DNA from: Clostridia bacterium
GTDB lineage: Bacteria > Bacillota > Clostridia > Lachnospirales > Lachnospiraceae
DNA: 64,000 bases
Assembly: GCA_910574835.1 (NCBI GenBank)
Contig: CAJTDE010000003.1
Span: 1 to 64,000 of the forward strand
Direction: 5' to 3'
The position numbers were made by a program, and so were the translations under genes. The notes under the pieces were generated by a model that did not search any database, had not been told where the DNA came from, and saw nothing but the letters and a program-made list of their open reading frames with translations. Shown piece after piece: positions 24,267-32,916 of this stretch; positions within the stretch are counted from its first letter, which is position 1, and each line of letters opens with the position of its first letter.

Positions 24267-25685
24267 TCAAACCCGTTCGGACAGCTTCCTTTCAAAACGG
24301 TCCTTACGCAGATCTGCCGGGATTTTCGTCGGATATTTTCCCTGAAAACAGGCGGCGCAGTAATCCTCACAGCCTATCAGTTTATTCAGCTTCCCGATTG
24401 GTAAATATCCCAAAGAGTCCGCTCCAATCATCCCTGCAATCTCATCCACGCTGTGATGGCATGCAATCAGATTTTCTTCCGAATCAATATCCGTTCCATA
24501 ATAACAGGGATATAAAAACGGAGGCGCAGAAATTCTCATATGGATCTCTTTCGCTCCGGCGTCACGCAAAAGCTTTACAATACGTTTGCTGGTCGTCCCT
24601 CTGACAATGGAATCATCAATCAGTACAACTCTTTTTCCATCGATTACCTTCCTGACAGGACTCAGCTTAATTCTGACCTTGTCCAAACGCTCATCTTGTC
24701 CCGGAGAAATGAATGTCCTTCCAATATATTTATTTTTTATCAGTCCAATCCCATAAGGAATCCCGGATTTTCCCGCATACCCCAATGCTGCGTCCAATCC
24801 GCTGTCGGGAACGCCAATCACAATATCCGCGGATTTGGGATAACTCTCTGCCAGTAATTCTCCGGCTTTCATACGAGATTCATGTACGGATATGCCGTCT
24901 ATCACAGAATCCGGTCTTGCAAAATAGATGTACTCAAAAATGCAGGTTCTTTTCTTCTGTTTTTCACAATGTTCTCTTCTTGATTCCACACCGTTTTTTG
25001 TAAACACCAGAATCTCTCCCGGCAGCACATCACGGATAAATTCTGCTCCTACCGCTGACAATGCACAGCTTTCGGATGCAGCCACATATGCCCCGTCCGC
25101 CGTCTTTCCATAGCAAAGCGGCCGAAACCCATATGGATCTCTTGCCGCTATCATCTTTGTAGAAGAAATCAGCACCAGCGAATAGGCGCCTTCCAGTAAA
25201 TTCATCGTATTGCTGACGGCTTCTTCAATGCTTGGCGTCATAAGCCGTTCTCTTGTAATCACATAAGCGATGGTTTCCGTATCACTGGTTGTATGGAAAA
25301 TTGCTCCCGATAATTCCAGCTTATCGCGAAGCTCTAATGCATTGGTAAGATTTCCATTATGTGCCAGCGCCATCTTTCCTTTCTGGTGGTTGACTTCAAT
25401 AGGCTGACAGTTATTTCTTGTATTTCCTCCGGTTGTTCCGTATCTTACATGTCCCACCGCCATATTTCCCATTGGGAAATGAGTCAATGTGTCTTTCGAA
25501 AACACCTCGCTGACAAGCCCCAGATCTTTATAGGAAGAAAATGCGCCGTCATCATTCACAACAATTCCGCAGCTCTCCTGTCCTCTGTGCTGCAGAGCAT
25601 ACAGCCCATAATAAACAATACCTGCGGCATTTCCCTTTTTTGTACCTATCACTCCGAATACACCGCATTCTTCATGAACAGCCAT
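24267..25685 (-). CDS. purF: Amidophosphoribosyltransferase
   Basis: 472 residues; the ATG at 25685 follows GGAGGGAG, and a longer frame lacks such a site. The class II amidotransferase nucleophile would be Cys7 (MAVHEECGVFG) after a short propeptide that must be removed. The PRPP-binding loop is VVLIDDSIVRGTT. C-terminal cysteines (GCEDYCAACFQGKYP), with another upstream, fit the [4Fe-4S] type found in Bacillus and Clostridia. It catalyses the first step of purine synthesis, PRPP plus glutamine to phosphoribosylamine. It sits between asnB and carA rather than in a pur operon, so its company is based on glutamine use. Confidence 0.97.
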   Translation of the reverse strand: MAVHEECGVFGVIGTKKGNAAGIVYYGLYALQHRGQESCGIVVNDDGAFSSYKDLGLVSEVFSKDTLTHFPMGNMAVGHVRYGTTGGNTRNNCQPIEVNHQKGKMALAHNGNLTNALELRDKLELSGAIFHTTSDTETIAYVITRERLMTPSIEEAVSNTMNLLEGAYSLVLISSTKMIAARDPYGFRPLCYGKTADGAYVAASESCALSAVGAEFIRDVLPGEILVFTKNGVESRREHCEKQKKRTCIFEYIYFARPDSVIDGISVHESRMKAGELLAESYPKSADIVIGVPDSGLDAALGYAGKSGIPYGIGLIKNKYIGRTFISPGQDERLDKVRIKLSPVRKVIDGKRVVLIDDSIVRGTTSKRIVKLLRDAGAKEIHMRISAPPFLYPCYYGTDIDSEENLIACHHSVDEIAGMIGADSLGYLPIGKLNKLIGCEDYCAACFQGKYPTKIPADLRKDRFERKLSERV

Positions 25686-25725
25686 AGCCCTACTCCCTCC
25701 TGCACATCCATTCCATCTAAAAATT

Positions 25726-27306
25726 CTATTTCCCGCTGTCTCCATAGTTTGACAGCACTCTTGCGGAAGGATCTTTCACATCGCATCCCTCCCATTCTTT
25801 ATTCGGCATCCAGTACCCGGCAATCATCTCTGCCTGCCCCGGATAATATGTTTCAAAAATCTCTCTGTACAGCAATGATTCCTTTGTAAATGGTCTGGCA
25901 TACGCATATTTTTTGCATATGCTTTCATACTCTTTATCCGTATATTTACGCTCTGCATACTCCTTTAAGTAATCTACCATAGAGTGCCCGACCGCATCTG
26001 AAAACGCTGCTTTCTCTCTCCACAAAATATCTTCCGGCAAATAATCACCGCCTTCAAACGCGCGGCGCAGCAGATATTTCCCCTTTCCATAAGTGTTGAT
26101 TTTTAATTCCGGATCAACAGACATTACATACTTCACAAAATCCAAATCACCGAAGGGAACTCTTGCTTCCAGTGAGTTTACGGAGATACAGCGGTCGGCA
26201 CGAAGGACGTCGTACATATGAAGCTCCCGGATTCGTTTTTGCGACTCCGTCTGAAACGCCGCTGCATCCGGTGCGAAATCCGTATATTTATATCCAAAGA
26301 GTTCATCCGATATTTCACCCGTCAGCAGAACACGGATATCCGTCTGTTCATGGATTGCTCTGCACACCAGATACATTCCTATGGATGCACGTATCGTCGT
26401 AATATCATAGGTTCCCAGTAACTGAATAACTGTTTCCAGCGAAGAAATCACTTCATCCGGCGTCATATAAACCTCCGTATGGTCGCTTCCAATATAATCC
26501 GCCGCCTGCCTCGCATACTTTAAATCAATGGCGTCTTCTCTCATGCCAATCGCAAAGGTCCTGATTGGCTCTTTGCTTTTCTTTGCCGCAATCGCGCATA
26601 CCAGAGAAGAATCCAGTCCGCCTGAAAGCAAAAACCCCACCTTTGCGTCAGCTACCAGGCGTTTCTCCACTCCGGCTGTGAGTTTATCATGAATATTTCT
26701 GCATACGGTCTCCAGATTATCACGGCAGATACGATCCGCTTTGGCAATGTCGCAGTAACGGATAAACTGACCGCTTTTATAATAGTGCCCTGGCGGAAAC
26801 GGCATAATCTTATCCGTAAGCCCTGCCAGATTTTTCGCTTCGCTGGCAAATATGACGGCCCCTTCTTTGTCATATCCATAATACAAAGGCCGGATACCAA
26901 TCGGATCTCTTGCCGCAATAAATTCTCCTGTGTCTCCGTCATAAATAATACAGGCAAACTCCGCATCTAACATGGCGAACATTGCCGTTCCATATTCCTG
27001 ATACAGCGGCAAAAGAATCTCACAATCCGATTCACTCTTAAATGTATATTTCTCTGCCAGTTTTTCTTTCAGCTTCTTAAAACCATAGATTTCTCCGTTG
27101 CAGACCACATAGCTGTCACCCAGTTTAAACGGCTGCATCCCCGACGGAGCCAGCCCCATAATGGATAGTCTGTGAAATCCAAGCAGTCCGTCTCCCGTTT
27201 CAACAATCTGGCTGTCATCCGGACCTCTTGATATGGTCCTGTTAAAGCCTTCCAAAAAAACATCATAAACAGCGCTGCGGCTGCAATAACCCATAATAGA
27301 ACACAT
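25726..27306 (-). CDS. asnB: Asparagine synthase (glutamine-hydrolysing)
   Basis: 526 residues; the ATG at 27306 is chosen because GGAGGT precedes it and because it places the catalytic cysteine at position 2 (MCSIMGYC), as in class II amidotransferases after Met removal. The glutaminase domain runs to about residue 190. The synthetase domain has the PP-loop SGGLDSS (in FLLSGGLDSSLVCAI) and RVLLTGEISDELFGY. It makes asparagine from aspartate, glutamine and ATP. It heads the asnB-purF-carA-carB set, 40 bases ahead of purF. Its leader contains GCAAAGGCGT, shared with the glnA and glutamate-synthase leaders. Confidence 0.95.
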   Translation of the reverse strand: MCSIMGYCSRSAVYDVFLEGFNRTISRGPDDSQIVETGDGLLGFHRLSIMGLAPSGMQPFKLGDSYVVCNGEIYGFKKLKEKLAEKYTFKSESDCEILLPLYQEYGTAMFAMLDAEFACIIYDGDTGEFIAARDPIGIRPLYYGYDKEGAVIFASEAKNLAGLTDKIMPFPPGHYYKSGQFIRYCDIAKADRICRDNLETVCRNIHDKLTAGVEKRLVADAKVGFLLSGGLDSSLVCAIAAKKSKEPIRTFAIGMREDAIDLKYARQAADYIGSDHTEVYMTPDEVISSLETVIQLLGTYDITTIRASIGMYLVCRAIHEQTDIRVLLTGEISDELFGYKYTDFAPDAAAFQTESQKRIRELHMYDVLRADRCISVNSLEARVPFGDLDFVKYVMSVDPELKINTYGKGKYLLRRAFEGGDYLPEDILWREKAAFSDAVGHSMVDYLKEYAERKYTDKEYESICKKYAYARPFTKESLLYREIFETYYPGQAEMIAGYWMPNKEWEGCDVKDPSARVLSNYGDSGK

Positions 27307-27387
27307 AGGAATGTACCTCCATAAATTTAAGTAATTCACCATTCCACACTCGCTGTAAGTGATCACCCGTACTACTTCTCTTTTCTC

Positions 27388-27399
27388 AAACGCCTTTGC
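27388..27399 (-). promoter_or_regulatory. Shared nitrogen-leader motif upstream of asnB
   Basis: On the minus strand the 12 bases read GCAAAGGCGTTT. The first ten bases also occur at the start of the glnA leader (31598-31609) and of the glutamate-synthase leader (31730-31741). No terminator hairpin was recognised here. Confidence 0.45.
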
Positions 27400-27426
27400 A
27401 ATATTTAGTTTCTATCTTCCCGGCTT

Positions 27427-29184
27427 TTATTCCACATCCTGAAGGGCATCAAATCCTTCTTCTCCGGTTCTTACTTTCACTACATTTTCCACATCATAGA
27501 CGAAAATCTTTCCATCTCCAATATGCCCTGTGTAAAGTACCTTCTTCGCTGTTTCAATCACTTTACGGACCGGAACCGCACTGACTACAATATCTACCTG
27601 TACTTTTGGAAACAGATTCGCTTCTACCTGTACGCCGCGATAATACTCCGGTTTGCCTTTCTGAATCCCGCATCCCAGGACATGGGATACTGTCATACCG
27701 GTAATTCCCAGCTTTATCATTGCATTCTTTAATGCTTCAAATTTGGATTCCTTGCAGACAATCTCAATTTTTGTAAACTTCGGAGTGCCTTCTTCAAACG
27801 CAGGAACTTTCTTAACCGGAATCGCTTCCGCAGCCGGAATATCACCGGATACCGCCACAGGGTCATTTCCCTCTTCAATATACTCCGGAAGCATTGCAAA
27901 GCCTGCATATGCGGAAGGAAGACCATGCTCTGCCACATCAAGACCAGTCATTTCTTCTTCTCTGTCTACGCGAAGACCCACGATCATTCGGATCACAAGG
28001 AATGCAATCGTTATCGTAACCGCTGTCCATGCCGCCACACTGACAAAGCCGATAAACTGGAGTTTTAATAAATCAAATCCACCGCCGTAAAACAGACCGG
28101 TTAAAGTTTCTCCCGAAGCATTTGCAATACTGTATCCAGGAGCTGTATCCGTAGCAAATAGTCCAACTGCCAGTGTACCCCAGATCCCATTCATGCAATG
28201 CACGGCAACTGCCCCCACCGGATCATCAATATAAAGCACATGGTCGAGAAGCCATACGCCAAACACAACCAAAAGGCCGGCAGCTGCTCCAATCACAGCC
28301 GCACCGAATGCATCCGTCACATCACACGGTGCCGTGATCGCCACAAGCCCTGCTAACGATGCGTTCAGACACATGGAAACATCCGGCTTTCCATATTTTA
28401 TCCACGTAAAGACCATACAGACAACCGTTGCAACAGCCGGCGCAACGGTTGTTGTCAGGAAAATAGAACCAAGCTGTGCAATGGAAGTTGCGGCCGCACC
28501 ATTAAATCCATACCAGCCGAGCCAAAGAATAAATACCCCAAGCGCTCCCAGGGCAATGCTGTGCCCCGGAAAGGCATTTACTTTCACAACGTTTCCGCTC
28601 TTATCTCTGGTAAACTTTCCGATACGGGGACCAAGAATTTTCGCGCCAATCAACGCGGAAATACCGCCTGCCATATGAATCGCGCAGGAGCCGGCGAAAT
28701 CATGGAAACCAAGCTGTGCCAGCCATCCTCCTCCCCATATCCAGTGTGCTTCAATCGGATAAATCAACGCAGAAATTACACCGGAATAAATACAATAGGA
28801 AAGAAATTTTGTACGTTCCGCCATTGCACCGGATACAATGGTTGCCGTTGTAGCACAAAATACAAGGTTAAACACAAAGCCGGAAAAATCAAACTCCGCA
28901 TATGCAGTAAACAAATCAAATCCCGGCCTTCCGATAAATCCAAACAGATCTTCTCCCATCAGCAATCCAAAGCCAATCAGTATAAATACTACGGTTCCAA
29001 TACAAAAATCCATTAAGTTCTTCATAATGATATTTCCTGTATTTTTCGCCCTGGTAAAACCTGCCTCTACCATTGCAAAGCCTGCCTGCATCCAGAACAC
29101 CAATGCGGCGCCAATTAAAAACCAGACTCCGAACACTTCGCCGGATACTGCTTCCTGCACGAGCGCTTTCATAGCTTCATCCAT
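27427..29184 (-). CDS. amt: Ammonium transporter fused to a C-terminal PII regulatory domain
   Basis: 585 residues; the ATG at 29184 follows TAGGAGGAAG. Residues about 15-425 are an Amt channel with eleven predicted membrane helices (VFWMQAGFAMVEAGFTRAKN is the usual first helix; IEAHWIWGGGWL and DFAGSCAIHMAGG are family signatures). The last roughly 115 residues are a GlnB/GlnK-type PII domain (FTKIEIVCKESKFEALKNAM; T-loop region KGKPEYYRGVQ; IGDGKIFVYDV). PII normally binds ATP/ADP and 2-oxoglutarate and plugs Amt when nitrogen is plentiful; here the regulator is tethered to its channel. It lies between glnA and the glutamine-using gene set. Confidence 0.95.
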   Translation of the reverse strand: MDEAMKALVQEAVSGEVFGVWFLIGAALVFWMQAGFAMVEAGFTRAKNTGNIIMKNLMDFCIGTVVFILIGFGLLMGEDLFGFIGRPGFDLFTAYAEFDFSGFVFNLVFCATTATIVSGAMAERTKFLSYCIYSGVISALIYPIEAHWIWGGGWLAQLGFHDFAGSCAIHMAGGISALIGAKILGPRIGKFTRDKSGNVVKVNAFPGHSIALGALGVFILWLGWYGFNGAAATSIAQLGSIFLTTTVAPAVATVVCMVFTWIKYGKPDVSMCLNASLAGLVAITAPCDVTDAFGAAVIGAAAGLLVVFGVWLLDHVLYIDDPVGAVAVHCMNGIWGTLAVGLFATDTAPGYSIANASGETLTGLFYGGGFDLLKLQFIGFVSVAAWTAVTITIAFLVIRMIVGLRVDREEEMTGLDVAEHGLPSAYAGFAMLPEYIEEGNDPVAVSGDIPAAEAIPVKKVPAFEEGTPKFTKIEIVCKESKFEALKNAMIKLGITGMTVSHVLGCGIQKGKPEYYRGVQVEANLFPKVQVDIVVSAVPVRKVIETAKKVLYTGHIGDGKIFVYDVENVVKVRTGEEGFDALQDVE

Positions 29185-29203
29185 ATCTTCTTCCTCCTAT
29201 TCC

Positions 29204-29304
29204 AGTTCCGTAATATCCTTCAAAGTACACGGGTATGAAATCAATTTCCAGCCACAAATGCATGTGTCTGGAAATTGATTTGTGCACTTTGAAGGATATT
29301 ACTG
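29204..29304 (-). repeat. Long hairpin element A, between glnA and amt
   Basis: Outer arms GTAATATCCTTCAAAGT (29210-29226) and its complement (29286-29302) pair perfectly over 17 bp. Inner arms AAATCAATTTCCAG (29238-29251) and CTGGAAATTGATTT (29268-29281) pair over 14 bp. The layout and ends (AGTTCCGTA ... ACTG) match element B at 58461-58564. Confidence 0.7.
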
Positions 29305-29310
29305 ATTCAA

Positions 29311-29343
29311 AGTCGCTGCGCGACAGCACGAAAGGGTAAAGTC
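29311..29343 (-). repeat. 33-bp REP-like repeat, copy 1
   Basis: The core GTCGCTGCGCGAC is a small hairpin, followed on the plus strand by AGCACGAAAGGGTAAAGTC. Related copies lie at 35688, 43314 and 60949, all in the same orientation and upstream of minus-strand genes. Confidence 0.75.
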
Positions 29344-29349
29344 ATCCAC

Positions 29350-31446
29350 TTATTTTACGCCAAACAACAAATCGCCATAAGTCGGAAACGGCCAGTATTT
29401 CTTCGCTGTCATCGTTTCCGCTTCATCGCAGGCAGTTCTTAATTCTCCCATTTTTCCCAAAACAGCATCCCGAATCCAATAAGCTTCTGCTTCCACATCT
29501 TCCGCGTCCTGAAGCTTCATCACAACTTCTTCCAATTCATCTGTCTTGATCGCAATCTGCTCTTCTAATTTTGCAAGGTTTCTCACAAGCTTCGTCTCAT
29601 AACCGCATGAAATCAAATCATCGACCGCCTTTTTTGCCGCCGCCGTATTTGCAAGCTCCAGTACATATGCGCTTACTGCCGGAGCAATTTCTGTCTTTGC
29701 CATATCAATCATGGTATTTGCTTCAATCAGAACCGTCTTGCAATAGTTTTCCAACATAATTTCACATCTGGACTTCAGCTCCGCTTCTGAAAATACCTTG
29801 TGGCTTGTCAGCATCCGTACATTTTTTTCATCCAGCAGATGCGGCATACAATCCGGTGTTGTACGGTAGTTAAGAAGCCCTCTCTTTTCCACAGCTTCCT
29901 GAATCCAGGTGTCGTCATAACCATTCCCGTTGAAAATAACATGTTTATGATCTTTGATGGTCTTGCGAATCATTTCATGCAGCACATCTTCAAAATTCTC
30001 TGCTTTTTCCAGTCTGTCCGCATAGATCTTCAGACTTTCCGCCACCGCGCTGTTCAGCATGATATTTGCGCAGGCAATGCTGTTAGAAGAGCCGAGCATA
30101 CGAAATTCAAATTTATTTCCGGTAAATGCAAAGGGCGATGTACGGTTGCGGTCCGTGGTATCGCGGTTAAACTTCGGAAGTACGTCCACGCCGAGCTTCA
30201 TCTGTGTTTTTTCAGTTCCCGCATAGGGCGTACCGGTTTCAATCGCTTCCAGTACTGCATTCAGTTCTTCTCCAAGGAAGATAGAAATGACTGCCGGAGG
30301 CGCTTCGTTTGCCCCAAGTCTGTGATCATTTCCTGCTGTTGCGACAGAAAGACGAAGCAGATCCTGATAATCGTCCACCGCCTTGATAACCGCACAAAGG
30401 AATAATAAAAACTGCGCGTTTTCATACGGCGTCTCCCCCGGCGACAGCAGATTTACGCCGCCATCCGCAGTCAAGGACCAGTTGTTATGCTTTCCGCTTC
30501 CGTTTACTCCGGCAAACGGTTTTTCATGAAGCAGGCACACAAGTCCATGCTTTGCCGCAACCTTCTGCATAATTTCCATTGTCAGCTGGTTATGGTCTGT
30601 TGCAATGTTTGTTGTCGTATAGACAGGGGCAAGTTCATGCTGCGCCGGGGCAACTTCATTATGCTCTGTCTTTGCCAGAATGCCCAGCTTCCAGAGTTCT
30701 TCATTCAACTCTTCCATATAGGCCGCAACCCGCGGCTTGATCACTCCGAAATAATGATCGTCCATCTCCTGTCCCTTCGGCGGCTTTGCACCAAAAAGAG
30801 TACGTCCCGTAAATCGAAGATCCCTCCGCTGTTCATACATTTCTTCCGTAATAAGGAAATATTCCTGTTCCGGTCCCACGGATGTGCGGACACATTTCAC
30901 GCTGTCATTTCCAAACAGACGGAGAATACGGATTGCCTGCTTATTCAGCGCTTCCATAGAACGGAGCAGCGGCGTTTTCTTATCCAGCGCTTCACCGCCG
31001 TAAGAACAGAATGCGGTAGGTATACACAAGGTATTGCCCTTAATGAATGCATAAGAAGTAGGGTCCCAGGCCGTGTACCCCCGCGCTTCAAAAGTCGCCC
31101 GAAGTCCGCCGGAGGGAAACGACGACGCATCCGGTTCTCCTTTGATCAGTTCCTTTCCGGAAAACTCCATAATCACACCCCCATCGGGAGACGGAGAAAT
31201 AAAGCTGTCGTGCTTTTCTGCCGTGACGCCGGTAAGGGGCTGGAACCAATGTGTATAATGTGTGGCGCCATGATCCACCGCCCAGTCTTTCATAGCTGCC
31301 GCTACTGCATTTGCTACGCCAATATCAAGCTTTGCACCTTCATCAATCGTCTTTCTCAAAGACTGATAAACCTTTGCCGATAAATTTGCTTTCATCACCC
31401 TGTCATCAAATACTTTACATCCAAAAAAATCTGATACATTTTTCAT
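29350..31446 (-). CDS. glnA: Glutamine synthetase, type III
   Basis: 698 residues; the ATG at 31446 ([15 protein letters not shown]) follows AAGGAG. The length and the N-terminal region with [14 protein letters not shown] identify the large type III enzyme (GSIII/GlnN), distinct from the roughly 450-residue GSI. Signatures include [35 protein letters not shown] and FRMLGSSNS around the metal and substrate sites. It makes glutamine from glutamate, ammonia and ATP in the cytoplasm as a dodecamer. The leader has two terminator-like hairpins behind a consensus promoter, so attenuation or antitermination is likely. Confidence 0.96.
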   Translation of the reverse strand: MKNVSDFFGCKVFDDRVMKANLSAKVYQSLRKTIDEGAKLDIGVANAVAAAMKDWAVDHGATHYTHWFQPLTGVTAEKHDSFISPSPDGGVIMEFSGKELIKGEPDASSFPSGGLRATFEARGYTAWDPTSYAFIKGNTLCIPTAFCSYGGEALDKKTPLLRSMEALNKQAIRILRLFGNDSVKCVRTSVGPEQEYFLITEEMYEQRRDLRFTGRTLFGAKPPKGQEMDDHYFGVIKPRVAAYMEELNEELWKLGILAKTEHNEVAPAQHELAPVYTTTNIATDHNQLTMEIMQKVAAKHGLVCLLHEKPFAGVNGSGKHNNWSLTADGGVNLLSPGETPYENAQFLLFLCAVIKAVDDYQDLLRLSVATAGNDHRLGANEAPPAVISIFLGEELNAVLEAIETGTPYAGTEKTQMKLGVDVLPKFNRDTTDRNRTSPFAFTGNKFEFRMLGSSNSIACANIMLNSAVAESLKIYADRLEKAENFEDVLHEMIRKTIKDHKHVIFNGNGYDDTWIQEAVEKRGLLNYRTTPDCMPHLLDEKNVRMLTSHKVFSEAELKSRCEIMLENYCKTVLIEANTMIDMAKTEIAPAVSAYVLELANTAAAKKAVDDLISCGYETKLVRNLAKLEEQIAIKTDELEEVVMKLQDAEDVEAEAYWIRDAVLGKMGELRTACDEAETMTAKKYWPFPTYGDLLFGVK

Positions 31447-31477
31447 AATCCCACTCCTTCCAACTTGAAAACAAAAA

Positions 31478-31531
31478 GACAAGGATGGCTTTCATGGCGC
31501 TTTTCCCTGCGCCGCAAAAGACTCCCTTGCC
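31478..31531 (-). terminator. Second terminator-like hairpin in the glnA leader
   Basis: On the minus strand GGCAAGG (31525-31531) pairs with CCTTGTC (31478-31484), followed by TTTTTG. An inner GGCGC/GCGCC stem (31509-31513 with 31496-31500) caps it. It ends about 30 bases before the glnA start codon. Confidence 0.6.
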
Positions 31532-31573
31532 TTTTCTATCAAATTGTATGCATTTTTCTTACAAAAGTAAAAA

Positions 31574-31603
31574 GCGTCTCTGAGAATTTCCTCTCAAAGA
31601 CGC
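31574..31603 (-). terminator. First terminator-like hairpin in the glnA leader
   Basis: A 12-bp stem (31592-31603 with 31574-31585) encloses a 6-base loop and is followed on the minus strand by TTTTT. It overlaps the shared motif GCAAAGGCGT (31598-31609). Antitermination by an ANTAR protein is known for some clostridial glnA genes, but the loop (GGAAAT) lacks the ANTAR consensus. Confidence 0.7.
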
Positions 31604-31622
31604 CTTTGCCTTTACGTGTTGG

Positions 31623-31651
31623 ATGATACACCCTTAAAAATCATTTGTCAA
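31623..31651 (-). promoter_or_regulatory. glnA promoter
   Basis: On the minus strand, TTGACA (31646-31651) and TATCAT (31623-31628) are spaced by 17 bases. The resulting leader is about 170 bases long. Confidence 0.85.
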
Positions 31652-31688
31652 TCCTTTTTTTATTTTTTCTATTGCCGCCAAAAAAATA

Positions 31689-31717
31689 TTGACAACGCGC
31701 ATCATCCGCTGTATAAA
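31689..31717 (+). promoter_or_regulatory. Glutamate synthase operon promoter
   Basis: TTGACA (31689-31694) and TATAAA (31712-31717) are spaced by 17 bases. It diverges from the glnA promoter, with the two -35 boxes 37 bases apart. Confidence 0.88.
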
Positions 31718-31728
31718 TATAAATTATG

Positions 31729-31792
31729 AGCAAAGGCGTTCATTTTCAGAGCAGAAATTACCTGCCCTGAAAGCGGATGCCTTTGCTTTTTT
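31729..31792 (+). terminator. Leader terminator of the glutamate synthase operon
   Basis: AGCAAAGGC (31729-31737) pairs with GCCTTTGCT (31779-31787), followed by TTTTTT. Inside are TTTCAG/CTGAAA and GCAG/CTGC stems. It starts with the shared GCAAAGGCGT motif about 13 bases after the -10 box, suggesting regulated read-through. Confidence 0.75.
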
Positions 31793-31821
31793 GATTTATT
31801 CTGAAAGAAAGGTACAAACTT

Positions 31822-32916
31822 ATGAAAATTGAAGGCCAGGTAAGAATCCCTTCCGGATGTGCAATCTCAGCGGTAATATCCAAAGATGGAAATAAGATGT
31901 CCGGTGAAATGATCATAAATTCCATGAAACCCATGCATGACCGTTCCAACGGATTAGGCGGCGGTTTTGCCGGTTACGGCATTTACCCTGAATATAAAGA
32001 TTTTTACGCATTCCATATGTTTTTTGATTCCCGCGACACCCGCAAGGAATGTGAAGCCTTCTTAAAAGAACGCTTTGAAATCATCCAATCGGAAATCATT
32101 CCGACCCGGAAGATTCCGGAAGTCACAGATGAGCCGATCATATGGAGATATTTTGCCGCTCCCTTAAAATCTGTTCTTGCATCCTTACAGTTAGAAGAAA
32201 AAGAGTTTGTGGCCAAAACAGTTATGAAGATCAACGCCGAAATGCCCGGTGTTTACGTCTTTTCCAGCGGCAAGAACATGGGTGCCTTCAAAGCGGTCGG
32301 TTTTCCGGAAGATGTGGGCGTCTTTTATAAGCTGGAAGAATATGAAGGATACTCCTGGACGGCACATGGACGTTATCCGACAAACACCCCCGGCTGGTGG
32401 GGAGGCGCGCATCCCTTTACACTGCTCGACTATTCCGTCGTGCATAACGGAGAAATATCTTCCTATGACGCCAACCGCCGGTTTATTGAAATGTTCGGCT
32501 ATAAATGCACCCTCCGGACCGATACGGAAGTCATTACTTATATCATGGATTACCTGCTCCGCGTACAGGGACTTACGCTCGGCGAAGCCGCAAGTGTAAT
32601 CGCCGCTCCGTTCTGGAGTACCATTGCGGCAAAAACGGATTTGGAGGACCAAAAGAAACATACTTACCTTAGAACTATGTTTCCAAGCCTTTTGATTACC
32701 GGTCCTTTCTCCATTGTTTTGGGATTTGAGGGCGGATTGATGGCATTAAATGACCGTCTGAAGCTTCGTTCTATGGTAGTTGGCGAAAAAGATGATAAAG
32801 TATTCATTGCCAGCGAAGAGGCCGCTATTCGGATCATAGAGCCAAATGCGGAAAACATATGGTCTCCCGCCGGCGGCGAGCCTGTCATCGTTAAAGTGAA
32901 GGAAGGTGCGTTTTAA
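31822..32916 (+). CDS. Glutamate synthase, glutamine amidotransferase component
   Basis: 364 residues; the ATG at 31822 follows GAAAGAAAGG. It is a class II (Ntn) amidotransferase like the N-terminal part of GltB: PSGCAISAVIS with the presumed nucleophile Cys13, DRSNGLGGGFAGYGIYP, SWTAHGRYPTNTPGWWGGAHP and VVHNGEISSYDANRRFIE. Cys13 implies removal of 12 residues to expose the nucleophile, unlike the MCGI start of many family members. It supplies ammonia to the synthase subunit encoded next. Its stop overlaps the next start (TAATG). It is the first of three genes that together replace the fused GltB. Confidence 0.9.
   Translation: MKIEGQVRIPSGCAISAVISKDGNKMSGEMIINSMKPMHDRSNGLGGGFAGYGIYPEYKDFYAFHMFFDSRDTRKECEAFLKERFEIIQSEIIPTRKIPEVTDEPIIWRYFAAPLKSVLASLQLEEKEFVAKTVMKINAEMPGVYVFSSGKNMGAFKAVGFPEDVGVFYKLEEYEGYSWTAHGRYPTNTPGWWGGAHPFTLLDYSVVHNGEISSYDANRRFIEMFGYKCTLRTDTEVITYIMDYLLRVQGLTLGEAASVIAAPFWSTIAAKTDLEDQKKHTYLRTMFPSLLITGPFSIVLGFEGGLMALNDRLKLRSMVVGEKDDKVFIASEEAAIRIIEPNAENIWSPAGGEPVIVKVKEGAF

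Noticed and set aside
25686-25725. Purine riboswitch before purF
   Set aside because: Only about 40 bases separate asnB and purF, and no conserved aptamer core is present.
31574-31603. ANTAR-target hairpin in the glnA leader
   Set aside because: The stem and 6-base loop fit in size, but the loop lacks the A1/G4 pattern; kept only as a terminator with possible antitermination.
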